From Bacteroidaceae bacterium (GTDB taxonomy: Bacteria; Bacteroidota; Bacteroidia; Bacteroidales; Bacteroidaceae), in NCBI GenBank assembly GCA_024693505.1, contig JAILKU010000136.1, positions 1 to 64,000 of the forward strand: 64,000 nt of DNA. Reading direction: 5' to 3'. Numbering within the stretch: the first letter of the stretch is position 1; each line of letters begins with the position of its first letter. Positions 10,276 to 18,984 of this stretch are shown here, piece after piece. The notes beneath the pieces were generated by a model. It was not told the origin of the DNA. It ran no database searches and worked only from the letters and a program-made list of their open reading frames with translations. Made by a program: the position numbers and the translations under genes.

Positions 10276-10311
10276 TGTCGCAAAACGAATACAAAGACAT
10301 TCTACTGGACA

Positions 10312-10716
10312 ATGAAAAAGATTCTCTTTATGGCCTGCCTGGCCATGTTGGCCCTTTCGGCCTGTAGTGAAAAAGACGGGGACTGGGACCCCATCAAGTT
10401 GACCAAGAACCCGCTGGAGGTGCCTGCCAAGGGCGGAACGGTCCAGACCTCGGTGAAGAACTACAAGGGCCTCTGGCTCCTGGGTGTCTCCCGCGACGGA
10501 AAGGCCCTGCCCACCCAACTGGATCCTGATGCTGCCGTGGGTGACATGTACCACCTCAATTCGGAATACCTCACTGCTCATTCCGAGGGTCAGACGGTCA
10601 CCGTCAACGTAGCCCCCAGCGAAGACGGGCTCGCCCACAAGTTCGTCATTAATGTGGAGTATGGCGACGCCTTCGGCTCTATCACCGTGTACCAGCTTTC
10701 CGCCCCGGGGCGGTAG
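10312..10716 (+). CDS. Small secreted lipoprotein with a BACON-like domain
   Basis: MKKILFMACLAMLALSACSEKDGDWDPIKL lipobox; VPAKGGTVQTSVKNYKGLWL resembles BACON-type beta sandwiches. Confidence 0.6.
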   Translation: MKKILFMACLAMLALSACSEKDGDWDPIKLTKNPLEVPAKGGTVQTSVKNYKGLWLLGVSRDGKALPTQLDPDAAVGDMYHLNSEYLTAHSEGQTVTVNVAPSEDGLAHKFVINVEYGDAFGSITVYQLSAPGR

Positions 10717-10844
10717 GCGGGCGGCGGTCGGGCGCAAGGACCAGGGATACATCAACCCGACGTTATACATTATAAATTATTATATGAAGACAGAAAGCAT
10801 GTCGAACCATAAAAACGACTCGCAGCCTCCGCCTGCGTCCTGAC

Positions 10845-10896
10845 AGAAAAGCCCCCGCGGTTGAGACGAATCTCTTCCGCGGGGGCTGTTTTCTGC
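10845..10896. terminator. Bidirectional intrinsic terminator between convergent genes
   Basis: AGAAAAGCCCCCGCGG-N16-CCGCGGGGGCTGTTTTCT; stem with T-tracts in both directions. Confidence 0.85.
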
Positions 10897-10930
10897 CCCG
10901 CCTTCACGGGACAGAGCCTATTGGACAGGA

Positions 10931-12298
10931 CTACAGAACTTTTTCCAGTTGTGAAATGTTGCGCTGAACCTCCTCGTCGGTTACCTCGTAGTCGAGGAGC
11001 GATCCGCTCAGGTACTGGTCGTAGGCGGCCATGTCGATGAGTCCGTGGCCGGAGAGGTTGAAGAGGATGACCTTCTCCTCGCCCGTCTGGGCGCAGCGCT
11101 TGGCCTCCTGGATGGTGGCGGCGATGGCGTGGCACGACTCCGGGGCTGGGATGATGCCCTCGGCCTGGCTGAAGAGCAGTCCGGCCTGGAACGACTCGCT
11201 CTGCTTGATATCGACGGCCTCCATCATCTTGTCCTTCAGCAGCTGGCTTACGATGACGCCTGCACCGTGGTAGCGGAGGCCTCCCGCGTGGATGTTGGCG
11301 GGCATGAAGTTGTGGCCCAGCGTGTACATGGGCAGCAGGGGCGTATAGCCGGCCACGTCGCCGAAGTCGTACTGGAAGACGCCGCGGGTCAGCTTGGGAC
11401 AGCTGGCGGGCTCGGCTGCTATGAAGCGCGTCGTCTTGCCGTCCTTGATATTGTGGCGCATGAAAGGGAACGATATGCCGCCGAAGTTGCTGCCGCCACC
11501 GAAGCAGCCTATGATGATGTCGGGATACTCTCCCGCCTTCTGCATCTGCTTCTCAGCCTCGAGGCCGATGACGGACTGGTGCAGGGTAACGTGGCTGAGC
11601 ACGGAGCCCAGGGTGTAGCGGCAGTTGGGAGTGTTCAGCGCCAGCTCGATGGCCTCGCTGATGGCTGTGCCGAGCGATCCCTGGTTGTTCGGGTCTACAG
11701 TTAGTATGTCCTTGCCGGCGCGGGTGGACATGGAGGGGCTCGGGGTGACCTGGGCGCCGTAGGTCTGCATGATGCTGCGGCGGTAGGGCTTCTGGTTGTA
11801 GCTGATCTTCACCTGATAGACGGCGGCCTCCAGTCCGAATGCCTTTGCGGCGTAGGAGAGGGCTGCGCCCCACTGTCCGGCTCCCGTCTCGGTGGTGACG
11901 TTGGTAATGCCCTGCTTCTTGCAGTAGTATGCCTGTGCCAGGGCGCTGTTCAGTTTGTGGCTGCCCACCGGGCTGACGCTCTCGTTCTTGAAATAGATGT
12001 GGGCGGGTGTCCCGATGGCCTTTTCCAGTCCGTAGGCCCGGACGAGCGGGGTAGAACGGTAGTACTTGTACATCTCGCGCACCTCCTCGGGAATGTCAAT
12101 CCAGGCATCCGTCTGGTTTAGTTCCTGACGGCAGAGCTCCTCGGCGAAGACGGGGAAAAGGTCCTCGGCCTTGAGCGGCTGCTTGGTGGCGGGATTGATG
12201 GGCGGCAGGGGCTTGTTCGGCATGTCGGCCTGAATGTTGTACCACTGGGTTGGAATCTCCTCCTCGGTGAGGAAATAACGCTTCTGTTTGTTGCTCAT
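10931..12298 (-). CDS. TrpB2-type tryptophan synthase beta-like PLP enzyme
   Basis: RSTPLVRAYGLEKAIGTPAHIYFKNESVSPVGSHKLNSALAQAYY and GCFGGGSNFGG; extended N-terminus typical of TrpB2. Confidence 0.9.
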   Translation of the reverse strand: MSNKQKRYFLTEEEIPTQWYNIQADMPNKPLPPINPATKQPLKAEDLFPVFAEELCRQELNQTDAWIDIPEEVREMYKYYRSTPLVRAYGLEKAIGTPAHIYFKNESVSPVGSHKLNSALAQAYYCKKQGITNVTTETGAGQWGAALSYAAKAFGLEAAVYQVKISYNQKPYRRSIMQTYGAQVTPSPSMSTRAGKDILTVDPNNQGSLGTAISEAIELALNTPNCRYTLGSVLSHVTLHQSVIGLEAEKQMQKAGEYPDIIIGCFGGGSNFGGISFPFMRHNIKDGKTTRFIAAEPASCPKLTRGVFQYDFGDVAGYTPLLPMYTLGHNFMPANIHAGGLRYHGAGVIVSQLLKDKMMEAVDIKQSESFQAGLLFSQAEGIIPAPESCHAIAATIQEAKRCAQTGEEKVILFNLSGHGLIDMAAYDQYLSGSLLDYEVTDEEVQRNISQLEKVL

Positions 12299-12470
12299 AA
12301 ATTTTAAAATTTGGGGTTAGTAGGTTCTACCGGGCACAAATGTACGGAGTTTCTACATTTCTCGCAAACTTTTGAGCGAAAAAATTGCTTTCTGCTGTCA
12401 TTTTGTTGTTTTGCGGCGGGCTTTCCCTGCCTTTTGTCATGTCGGGAGCGGTCTGTGACGCCATTATCCG

Positions 12471-14681
12471 TCAATTCAGCTGCTGCAGGTAGAGCTGGAA
12501 CCACTGTGTGATCTGACGGAAGAGATGATTGCGCGTGTTGCCGCCGTAGATGCTGTGGTTGCGGTTGGTGTAGGAGAGGGAGCAGAAGTCCTTGTCGGCC
12601 TGCACGAGCGCCTCGGTATATTCGGCCTCGTTTCGGAAGTGGACGTTGTCGTCGGCCATTCCGTGGCAGAGCAGCAGATGTCCGTGGAGCTGGGAAGCCA
12701 AGGTGACGGGACAAACGTCGTATCCCTCGCTGTTTTCCTTCGGTGTGCGCATGAAGCGCTCGGTGTAGATGCTGTCGTAGTAGCGCCAGCTGGTGGGCGG
12801 TGCCACGGCCACACCGGCGGCAAAGACGCCGCGCGGCTCGCTCATGCTCATGAGGGTATTGAAGCCTCCGTAGCTCCATCCCCAGATGCCGATGCGTTCC
12901 TTGTCCACGTAGGGCAGGGTGCCCAGGTAAATGGCGGCCTCGGCCTGGTCGCGGCTCTCCAGCTGTCCCAAGCGCAGGTAGGTCTGCTGTTCGAAGTCCC
13001 GACCGCGTCCGCCTGTTCCCCGGCCGTCCACGACGACGCTGATGAATCCCTGCTGTCCGAGGTACTGCTCATAGAGGGAGCCGCCCATGTTGCCGGTATT
13101 CCAGCTGTCAAGCACCTGCTGGCTGCCCGGTCCGCTGTACTGGAACATGATGACGGGGTACTTCCGGGACTCGCTGAAGTCGGGCGGCAGGACCATGAAG
13201 CCGTTCAGCTGCACGCCGTCGCCGGTCTGGAAGGTGAAGAACTGGCGCTTTCCGAGGTCGAGTCCGGCCAGCTTGTTGCGCAGGGCCTGGTTGTCCTCGA
13301 GCACCTTGAGCGTCTTGCCCTGGGCATCGCAGAGCGAGAAGACGGGCGGCGTGTTCAGGTTGCTGTACTGGTTCAGGAAGTATTTGTAGCTTCGGCTGAA
13401 GAGCGCGCCGTTCGTGCCCTCCTGTGTGCTCAGCTTGGTCACCTTGCCCTTGGCGTCGCTCCGGTAGACGGCGCGCCGCAGGGGACTTTCCTGCGTGCTG
13501 GCATAGTAGACCATGCCCGTCTTCGTGTCGTAGCCGTAGAAAGAGGTGACGACGAACTCGCCGGTGGTGAGCTGGCGCTTCAATGTGCCGTTCAGGTCGT
13601 AGAGATAGAGGTGGTTCCATCCGCTGCGCTCGCTGGGCAGTACGAAACCGCCGGGCACGGTGGTGAAACCCTTCACGGCCTCCTCCGAGATATACTTCTC
13701 CGTCTCGTCCCTGACGATGCATCGCGCCTCTGTGCTGCGCGGGTTCGCCACATAGATGTCGAGGCGGTCCTGATGGCGGTTCAGGGTCAGGATGAGCAGC
13801 TTCTCGGGATCGTCGGTGAAGCTGATGCGGGGAATGTAGCCGTCCTCCTCCAGAGGCAGCTGGACTTGGCGGATAACACGGCTCTTGATGTCGAACGTCT
13901 GCACGCAGACGGTGCTGTTCCGCGCGCCGGCTATCGGGTACTTGTATTCGTAGGCTCCGGGGTACTCGGCGTACTCCGTCTTCTCGGGGCTGAGGCCCTT
14001 GAACCAGGGGAAGCTGTAGAGGGGCACCTGCGACTCGTCGTAGCGTATCCAGGCCAGCATCGTGCCGTCCTGGTTGAAGTCGAAGGCGCGGTCGAACGAG
14101 AACTCCTCCTCGTTGACCCAGTCGGGCTTGCCGTTGATGACCTCATTGAACTTGCCGTCCTTCGTAATCTGACTCTCGCTGTTGTTGAAGAGCAGCTTCA
14201 CCAGGAACAGGTTGCCGTCGCGCACGAAGGCCACCATATTGCCGTCCCTGCTCCAGAGGGGCACTTCCTGCGGCCCGCCGTCGCTAAGCGGCTCCAGCAT
14301 ACGGCTCTTCACCGTATAGATGTAGTATTCTGCTGTGCGGCTGTGGCGATAGATGCTCTTCGTCTTCGTCTGCAGCAGGATGTGGCTCTCGTCGGGGCTC
14401 ATCTGGTAGCTGTCAATCGATTCCAGGCGTATCTTGCCCTTTACGTTGTTCACGTCGAAGAGGACAGCCGTCTGCTCGCCGGTGCGGAAACTGTACTGCA
14501 CAATCTGCTTGCGGTCGCTGCTCAGCTGGCTGTAGCTCTCGCCGTCTGCCAGTGGGGTGAGTCCGCCAATGCGTCGCGTGCCGTATTGGCCGTTGCAGAG
14601 GTCCGTCAGGTTCAGTTTCTCTCCGCCAAGAGCACCGATCATAGTGCCAAGCAGGGCCATCAGAAGTAGGATACGTTTCAT
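12471..14681 (-). CDS. S9-family prolyl oligopeptidase, dipeptidyl-peptidase IV-like
   Basis: Signal peptide, beta-propeller, GIWGWSYGGFNTLMSM nucleophile elbow, HGMADDNVHF, NRNHSIYG. Confidence 0.92.
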   Translation of the reverse strand: MKRILLLMALLGTMIGALGGEKLNLTDLCNGQYGTRRIGGLTPLADGESYSQLSSDRKQIVQYSFRTGEQTAVLFDVNNVKGKIRLESIDSYQMSPDESHILLQTKTKSIYRHSRTAEYYIYTVKSRMLEPLSDGGPQEVPLWSRDGNMVAFVRDGNLFLVKLLFNNSESQITKDGKFNEVINGKPDWVNEEEFSFDRAFDFNQDGTMLAWIRYDESQVPLYSFPWFKGLSPEKTEYAEYPGAYEYKYPIAGARNSTVCVQTFDIKSRVIRQVQLPLEEDGYIPRISFTDDPEKLLILTLNRHQDRLDIYVANPRSTEARCIVRDETEKYISEEAVKGFTTVPGGFVLPSERSGWNHLYLYDLNGTLKRQLTTGEFVVTSFYGYDTKTGMVYYASTQESPLRRAVYRSDAKGKVTKLSTQEGTNGALFSRSYKYFLNQYSNLNTPPVFSLCDAQGKTLKVLEDNQALRNKLAGLDLGKRQFFTFQTGDGVQLNGFMVLPPDFSESRKYPVIMFQYSGPGSQQVLDSWNTGNMGGSLYEQYLGQQGFISVVVDGRGTGGRGRDFEQQTYLRLGQLESRDQAEAAIYLGTLPYVDKERIGIWGWSYGGFNTLMSMSEPRGVFAAGVAVAPPTSWRYYDSIYTERFMRTPKENSEGYDVCPVTLASQLHGHLLLCHGMADDNVHFRNEAEYTEALVQADKDFCSLSYTNRNHSIYGGNTRNHLFRQITQWFQLYLQQLN

Positions 14682-15014
14682 AATTTCATTCCGTTTTTGT
14701 TATTCATGCTGCAAAAGTAGTGCAAAAAATCGATACCCCGAAGGAATTGCCCAACTTTTTTTGTACGATTGGGCGATAGTGGCCTCCAATCCGGTTTGGC
14801 GAATGTGTTTAGTCAGTCGCTTGCGACTATTCGCATAAGTGATGCCCCCCAAAGATATTCCTTAGATTGACTTTCCCCTTCGGCCATCGATCTAAACCTT
14901 CGTGTTCGACAAAGGGCATCAATTCAAATATTGTAATACAAAGTATGAATATGCATACATGACTACATAAATTGCATATAACAAATTGTTATCCAATGAA
15001 TTATAATGATATAA

Positions 15015-15047
15015 GCATACATAAAGCATACATATAGCATACATGAA
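15015..15047. repeat. 11-bp direct repeats GCATACATNNN x3
   Basis: GCATACATAAA / GCATACATATA / GCATACATGAA. Confidence 0.85.
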
Positions 15048-15161
15048 TCATCCATTAAACCTACATGTTTTTGACAAGAAGAGCGTTTGCACATCATTTC
15101 TATAGGGGGTGACGAAGAAATAAACTGCTTCAAGCATATTCTTTCCTTAAATCATTCAGAT

Positions 15162-15245
15162 AAATTCTCTAGAGAATTTGACAGAACAACCCTATTGAAA
15201 TCGCAAGACAACCCTATGTAAGCATAAAATTCTCTCGAGAATTTT
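15162..15245. repeat. Pair of related palindromes AAATTCTC-NN-GAGAATTT
   Basis: AAATTCTCTAGAGAATTT (15162-15179) and AAAATTCTCTCGAGAATTTT (15226-15245). Confidence 0.85.
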
Positions 15246-15332
15246 GAATCAGCATAACGGTATTGATGATGAAGCACCGTGAAGAATACTCAAAACGACA
15301 GGGGTGAGGAAGGGAGAACCTCAAGGGTTCGG

Positions 15333-15384
15333 CATGTAGGCAGTATGCAGGCATCATGTAGGCATTATGTAGGCATGTACTATG
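15333..15384. repeat. 11-bp direct repeats CATNATGTAGG
   Basis: CAGTATGCAGG / CATCATGTAGG / CATTATGTAGG / CATGTACTATG, preceded by CATGTAGG. Confidence 0.8.
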
Positions 15385-15526
15385 CCTAATTAATTGGAAT
15401 ACAACAGATAATGGCCTATATATGTAGGCATGTAGGCAGAAATGAATAATATCTCAATGAAAAGTTGATGTTGAGTTATATTTTTGTATCTTTCAACGTG
15501 AGCTGGCATCTACTTATAAGGGGGCA

Positions 15527-15898
15527 ATGCCTCAGGTCCTTGATGTTTTCGATAAAGGTGACATCATAAAAGAGACAAATCCACTGGCTATAGATTTTAA
15601 GCGACTGAACACCTGTGAAGACAATCCACTGCATGGTAAAAGAGTCGTGGTTACCGGATTATTCCGCTACGAACGCAAGGACATTGAGAAAGCTATTGCT
15701 GCGATGGGAGCAAAAAAGGTGCCAAAGCCTGCAAGAAATACCGATGCTGTCATCCTCGGTACCAGCAACGTTGGTTTCATCAAGCTAATCGCTATTGAAG
15801 AACAAGAACAGAAGGGTAATCATCTTGCCCGCATAGTTGGTGATGAAGACCTTGAACAACTCCTTTACGGAGATGGTAGCAAATTCTTTGAACTATAA
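15527..15898 (+). CDS. BRCT-domain protein, possibly a 5'-truncated fragment of a larger exonuclease-BRCT protein
   Basis: NPLHGKRVVVTGLFRYERKDIEKAIAAMGAKKVPKPARNTDAVILGTSNVG is BRCT-like; the frame stays open upstream of the ATG without an earlier ATG. Confidence 0.65.
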   Translation: MPQVLDVFDKGDIIKETNPLAIDFKRLNTCEDNPLHGKRVVVTGLFRYERKDIEKAIAAMGAKKVPKPARNTDAVILGTSNVGFIKLIAIEEQEQKGNHLARIVGDEDLEQLLYGDGSKFFEL

Positions 15899-16040
15899 AG
15901 TAAACAACGGAAATGTCCCTATTGTAGAAACAAGGGATTGGTTTCTGTCTTTTGGAGTATCTTGATATTTGGAAACAATTCTTTTACAGTATCATGCCAA
16001 TTTGAGAACTTTGCACAAAGTTAGTTGACTCGGAGCAACC

Positions 16041-16388
16041 TTACATGGCCGCAGCCTTCTGCAATTCGTTCGTGATAGCCCGATTGATGAAATCGTTTAT
16101 TGTTATACCTGTGGAAGCAACAAATGCTGCTACACGAGAATGAAGCTCCGATGGCATGCGCAGGTTCAGTTTGCCACTGTAAGGTTTTGCCGGCTCAATG
16201 CCCTCTTCCTTGCAATAGTCCAGATAACTTTCAATGCCATCTTCAAAATCTTTGCGCAACTCGTCAAGTGTCTGGCCCTCATACGTAATCAGTTCCTTGC
16301 TCAGGCCCTGCACTTTTCCAAACAGGCAGTTGTCCTCTTTGCTGTACTCCACACTGCCCTTATAGCCTTTGTATTCCAGATAATCCAT
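16041..16388 (-). CDS. hicB: HicB-family antitoxin
   Basis: YKGYKGSVEYSKEDNCLFGKVQGLSKELITYEGQTLDELRKDFEDGIESYL plus C-terminal NLRMPSELHSRVAAFVASTGITINDFINRAI (RHH-like). Confidence 0.9.
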   Translation of the reverse strand: MDYLEYKGYKGSVEYSKEDNCLFGKVQGLSKELITYEGQTLDELRKDFEDGIESYLDYCKEEGIEPAKPYSGKLNLRMPSELHSRVAAFVASTGITINDFINRAITNELQKAAAM

Positions 16389-16406
16389 AAATCTGTATCT
16401 CCTTTT

Positions 16407-16667
16407 TTATTTTATTAACCCGCTGTTCTTTAGATGCTGGTATATCGTCTTAACCATCCACTCCTTCATAATACTGCCCGGGTGAGGACGGTGAATATCA
16501 ATATAGTATCCAGTCGTTTCATTTTTGAATCTCACACGAGAACCTGACGTCGCTCCCTTTTGGTACTCAGAGTAACCAAAATATGCTAAAAGGCTCACTG
16601 TTTCTTCATAGGTGAAGTCCTTAGGCTTCTTCTTAAAACGCTCTACCAGTTTCTCTTTTGAACCCAT
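16407..16667 (-). CDS. hicA: HicA-family toxin
   Basis: KDFTYEETVSLLAYFGYSEYQKGATSGSRVRFKNETTGYYIDIHRPHPGSIMKEWMVKTIYQHLKNSGLI, with HxPHPG motif. Confidence 0.9.
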   Translation of the reverse strand: MGSKEKLVERFKKKPKDFTYEETVSLLAYFGYSEYQKGATSGSRVRFKNETTGYYIDIHRPHPGSIMKEWMVKTIYQHLKNSGLIK

Positions 16668-16688
16668 ATGAAATAGTTATTTCGGACA

Positions 16689-16720
16689 CAAAGGTACTAT
16701 TTTTGGTACTAACCCCCAAA
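16689..16720 (-). promoter_or_regulatory. hicAB promoter with direct repeats
   Basis: Minus strand TTTG-N20-TACCTTTG; AGTACC-N6-AGTACC direct repeat inside. Confidence 0.6.
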
Positions 16721-16848
16721 TAATTCTGCTCTTTTTTTGCATATTTCTTTCTCTGTAGATCCGTTATTCCATTTTTCTCCCGTATAGTTGTACCCGAACA
16801 TCGCCTAAATAGCCCAAAGCGGAGGGTGGCGGTGTGATAACGGAGGCC

Positions 16849-17631
16849 TTACTGCTTCTCGGTCATATACTTCCAGTAGCGTCGGGGCATATCGCTGAGC
16901 TGTTTGCGCGGATTCATCCGTTCGCGGATGCAGATAGCCTTGAAGTAGGTGCGCCACAGGTCCTGGAAGAGCTGGTCGTCCTGGCTGAGCACTTCGCTGC
17001 TGAGGCGGCCTGTGTCGAGGTCGAAGGGCAGGGCTTCCTCGTCTTCGAACGTGATGCGCACCACCTGCTGCCGGTCGTAATAGAAGCCGTAGCGGCGTCG
17101 GGCGTCATAGATGAGCCATGGCTGGTCGCCGAAGCGGTCGCGGAAATGAGAAATGATGAGGGGCAGCACGTTGTGGTCGGGCGATACGACGCCCAGGTAG
17201 GTGCCGTCCTTGGTCTTCTGGAACCGGATGAACTGCTTCATTCTCAGCTGTTCATGCATGACTCTCCGGCCGGTATTGGTGACGAAAAGCACGTCGGGGT
17301 CGGAGAAATTGCGTTCAATGCTGGGCGCTCCTTCCTTTTGGCGGAATACCTTATATATATAATGAAAGAGCGGGGTGCTGAGTTCTTTCTCCTCGGAGAG
17401 CCAGGCGACGGTAATCAAACGGAGGGCTTCGCGAGAGAGACGTTTCTCGAGTCCGGCCCAAACGCGTCGGGCCTTGTCCTCGGCTGTTCGGACTTGGTGA
17501 ACCTCGTTGCAGAACATAGTCAGAATATCGCCTTCTACGCTCAGCGAATCGGGCATCTGATGCAGGGCGTAGGCGTCAAAGACCGCCGTCAGCAAGCCGT
17601 CGAGTGTATGATCGAAGGTATAGACGGTCAT
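16849..17631 (-). CDS. TIGR03915-like putative DNA-repair protein (DUF4130-type)
   Basis: MTVYTFDHTLDGLLTAVFDAY N-terminus and immediate coupling to the radical-SAM partner. Confidence 0.8.
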   Translation of the reverse strand: MTVYTFDHTLDGLLTAVFDAYALHQMPDSLSVEGDILTMFCNEVHQVRTAEDKARRVWAGLEKRLSREALRLITVAWLSEEKELSTPLFHYIYKVFRQKEGAPSIERNFSDPDVLFVTNTGRRVMHEQLRMKQFIRFQKTKDGTYLGVVSPDHNVLPLIISHFRDRFGDQPWLIYDARRRYGFYYDRQQVVRITFEDEEALPFDLDTGRLSSEVLSQDDQLFQDLWRTYFKAICIRERMNPRKQLSDMPRRYWKYMTEKQ

Positions 17632-17658
17632 GGGAGGTCACAGTTCATAGTTCATAGT

Positions 17659-18948
17659 TCACTCCTCGAAGTTCAGTGTCAGTTGCAGTTCGGCCGCGGC
17701 CTTCTTGCGCTGTGCCGCTGAGACCAGGAGGGGACGGAGCCGTTCGGGATGCAGCTCGTTGATGCCCACAATGGGATTGGCATAGCCGTCGGTCAGTTCG
17801 TGGCAGGTGATGAAGTACTTGGCCTTCTTCATGACGACGCCCATCTTCTTGAGGTGGTAGGAGGTGATGCGGTTGAAGCGTCGTGAGCTGACGATAAGCA
17901 TGGCCGACTTCACCCCGATGCCCGGCACGCGCAGAATGCGTTCGTACTCAGCTGTGTTGATATCTACGGGGAAGGCCTCGGGATGGCGGAGCGCCCAGGC
18001 CAGCTTGGGATCCACCTCCAGGTCGAGGTTGGTGTGGAGCTCATCTACAATCTCGTCCACTCGGAACTGGTAGAAGCGCATAAGCCAGTCGGCCTGGTAG
18101 AGCCGGTTCTCGCGCACCAGTGGCGGTTGCTTCAGTACGGGCAGTCGAGGGTCGTAGGTGTTCACGCTGATGTAGCCAGAGTAATAGACGCGCCGCATTG
18201 TGGGCTGTCCGTAGAGGGCTGATGACATGCTCAGGATATCGCGGTCGGTCTCGGCAGTAGCGCCCACTATCATCTGAGTGCTCTGTCCGGCTGGCACAAA
18301 GCGTGGGGCGTGCCGCATCCTGCGACGGTCCTCCTTGTTCTCCAGTACACCCTGCTGGATGAGCTTCATCGGCTTGAATACGCTTTGGTGATCCTTCTCG
18401 GGCGCCAGCAGCTTAAGCGATTCCTCGCGAGGAATCTCGATGTTCACACTCATCCTGTCGGCATATCGGCCGGCCTCGTTGAGCAATTCCTGACTGGCAC
18501 CGGGGATGCTCTTCAGGTGGATATAGCCGTTGAAGCGGTGTATGGTGCGCAAGTCGCGCACAATAGCTGTGAGCCTTTCCATAGTATAGTCGGGCGTTCG
18601 AACGACGCCGCTGCTCAGGAAAAGCCCCTCGATATAGTTGCGCCGATAGAACTCCATCACAATCTCCTCCAGTTCACTGACGGAGAGTGTGGCCCTCGGT
18701 ATGTCGTTGCTGCGGCGGTTGATGCAGTAGGCGCAGTCGTACTTGCAGTAATTGGTGAGCATGACCTTCAGCAGGGAGATGCACCGCCCGTCATCGGCAA
18801 AGCTGTGGCAGATGCCCATTCCGCCAACCGTATTGCCTACCATACCCTGTTTCCCCTTCCGTACTGTGCCGCTCGATGAGCACGAGACATCGTACTTGGC
18901 CGACTCGGCAAGTATCCTCAATTTCTCTATGGTCTTCTCTGTGAGCAT
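17659..18948 (-). CDS. TIGR03916-like putative DNA modification/repair radical SAM protein
   Basis: MLTNYCKYDCAYCINRR (CX3CX2C), helix-hairpin-helix LRVPGIGVKSAMLIVSSRRF. ATG at 18948 preferred over the listed TTG. Confidence 0.85.
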   Translation of the reverse strand: MLTEKTIEKLRILAESAKYDVSCSSSGTVRKGKQGMVGNTVGGMGICHSFADDGRCISLLKVMLTNYCKYDCAYCINRRSNDIPRATLSVSELEEIVMEFYRRNYIEGLFLSSGVVRTPDYTMERLTAIVRDLRTIHRFNGYIHLKSIPGASQELLNEAGRYADRMSVNIEIPREESLKLLAPEKDHQSVFKPMKLIQQGVLENKEDRRRMRHAPRFVPAGQSTQMIVGATAETDRDILSMSSALYGQPTMRRVYYSGYISVNTYDPRLPVLKQPPLVRENRLYQADWLMRFYQFRVDEIVDELHTNLDLEVDPKLAWALRHPEAFPVDINTAEYERILRVPGIGVKSAMLIVSSRRFNRITSYHLKKMGVVMKKAKYFITCHELTDGYANPIVGINELHPERLRPLLVSAAQRKKAAAELQLTLNFEE

Positions 18949-18984
18949 GGATGGAAGGTTCAAAGTTCAAAGTATGAAGGGAGG

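Noticed and set aside
10189-10770. 193-aa minus-strand ORF over the BACON-like lipoprotein
   Set aside because: The plus-strand frame has a lipobox signal peptide and a consensus promoter; the antisense frame has neither.
12525-14669. 714-aa plus-strand ORF antisense to the S9 peptidase
   Set aside because: Mirror-frame ORF of a GC-rich gene; the minus-strand frame has clear S9 motifs and the antisense product has no recognisable domain.
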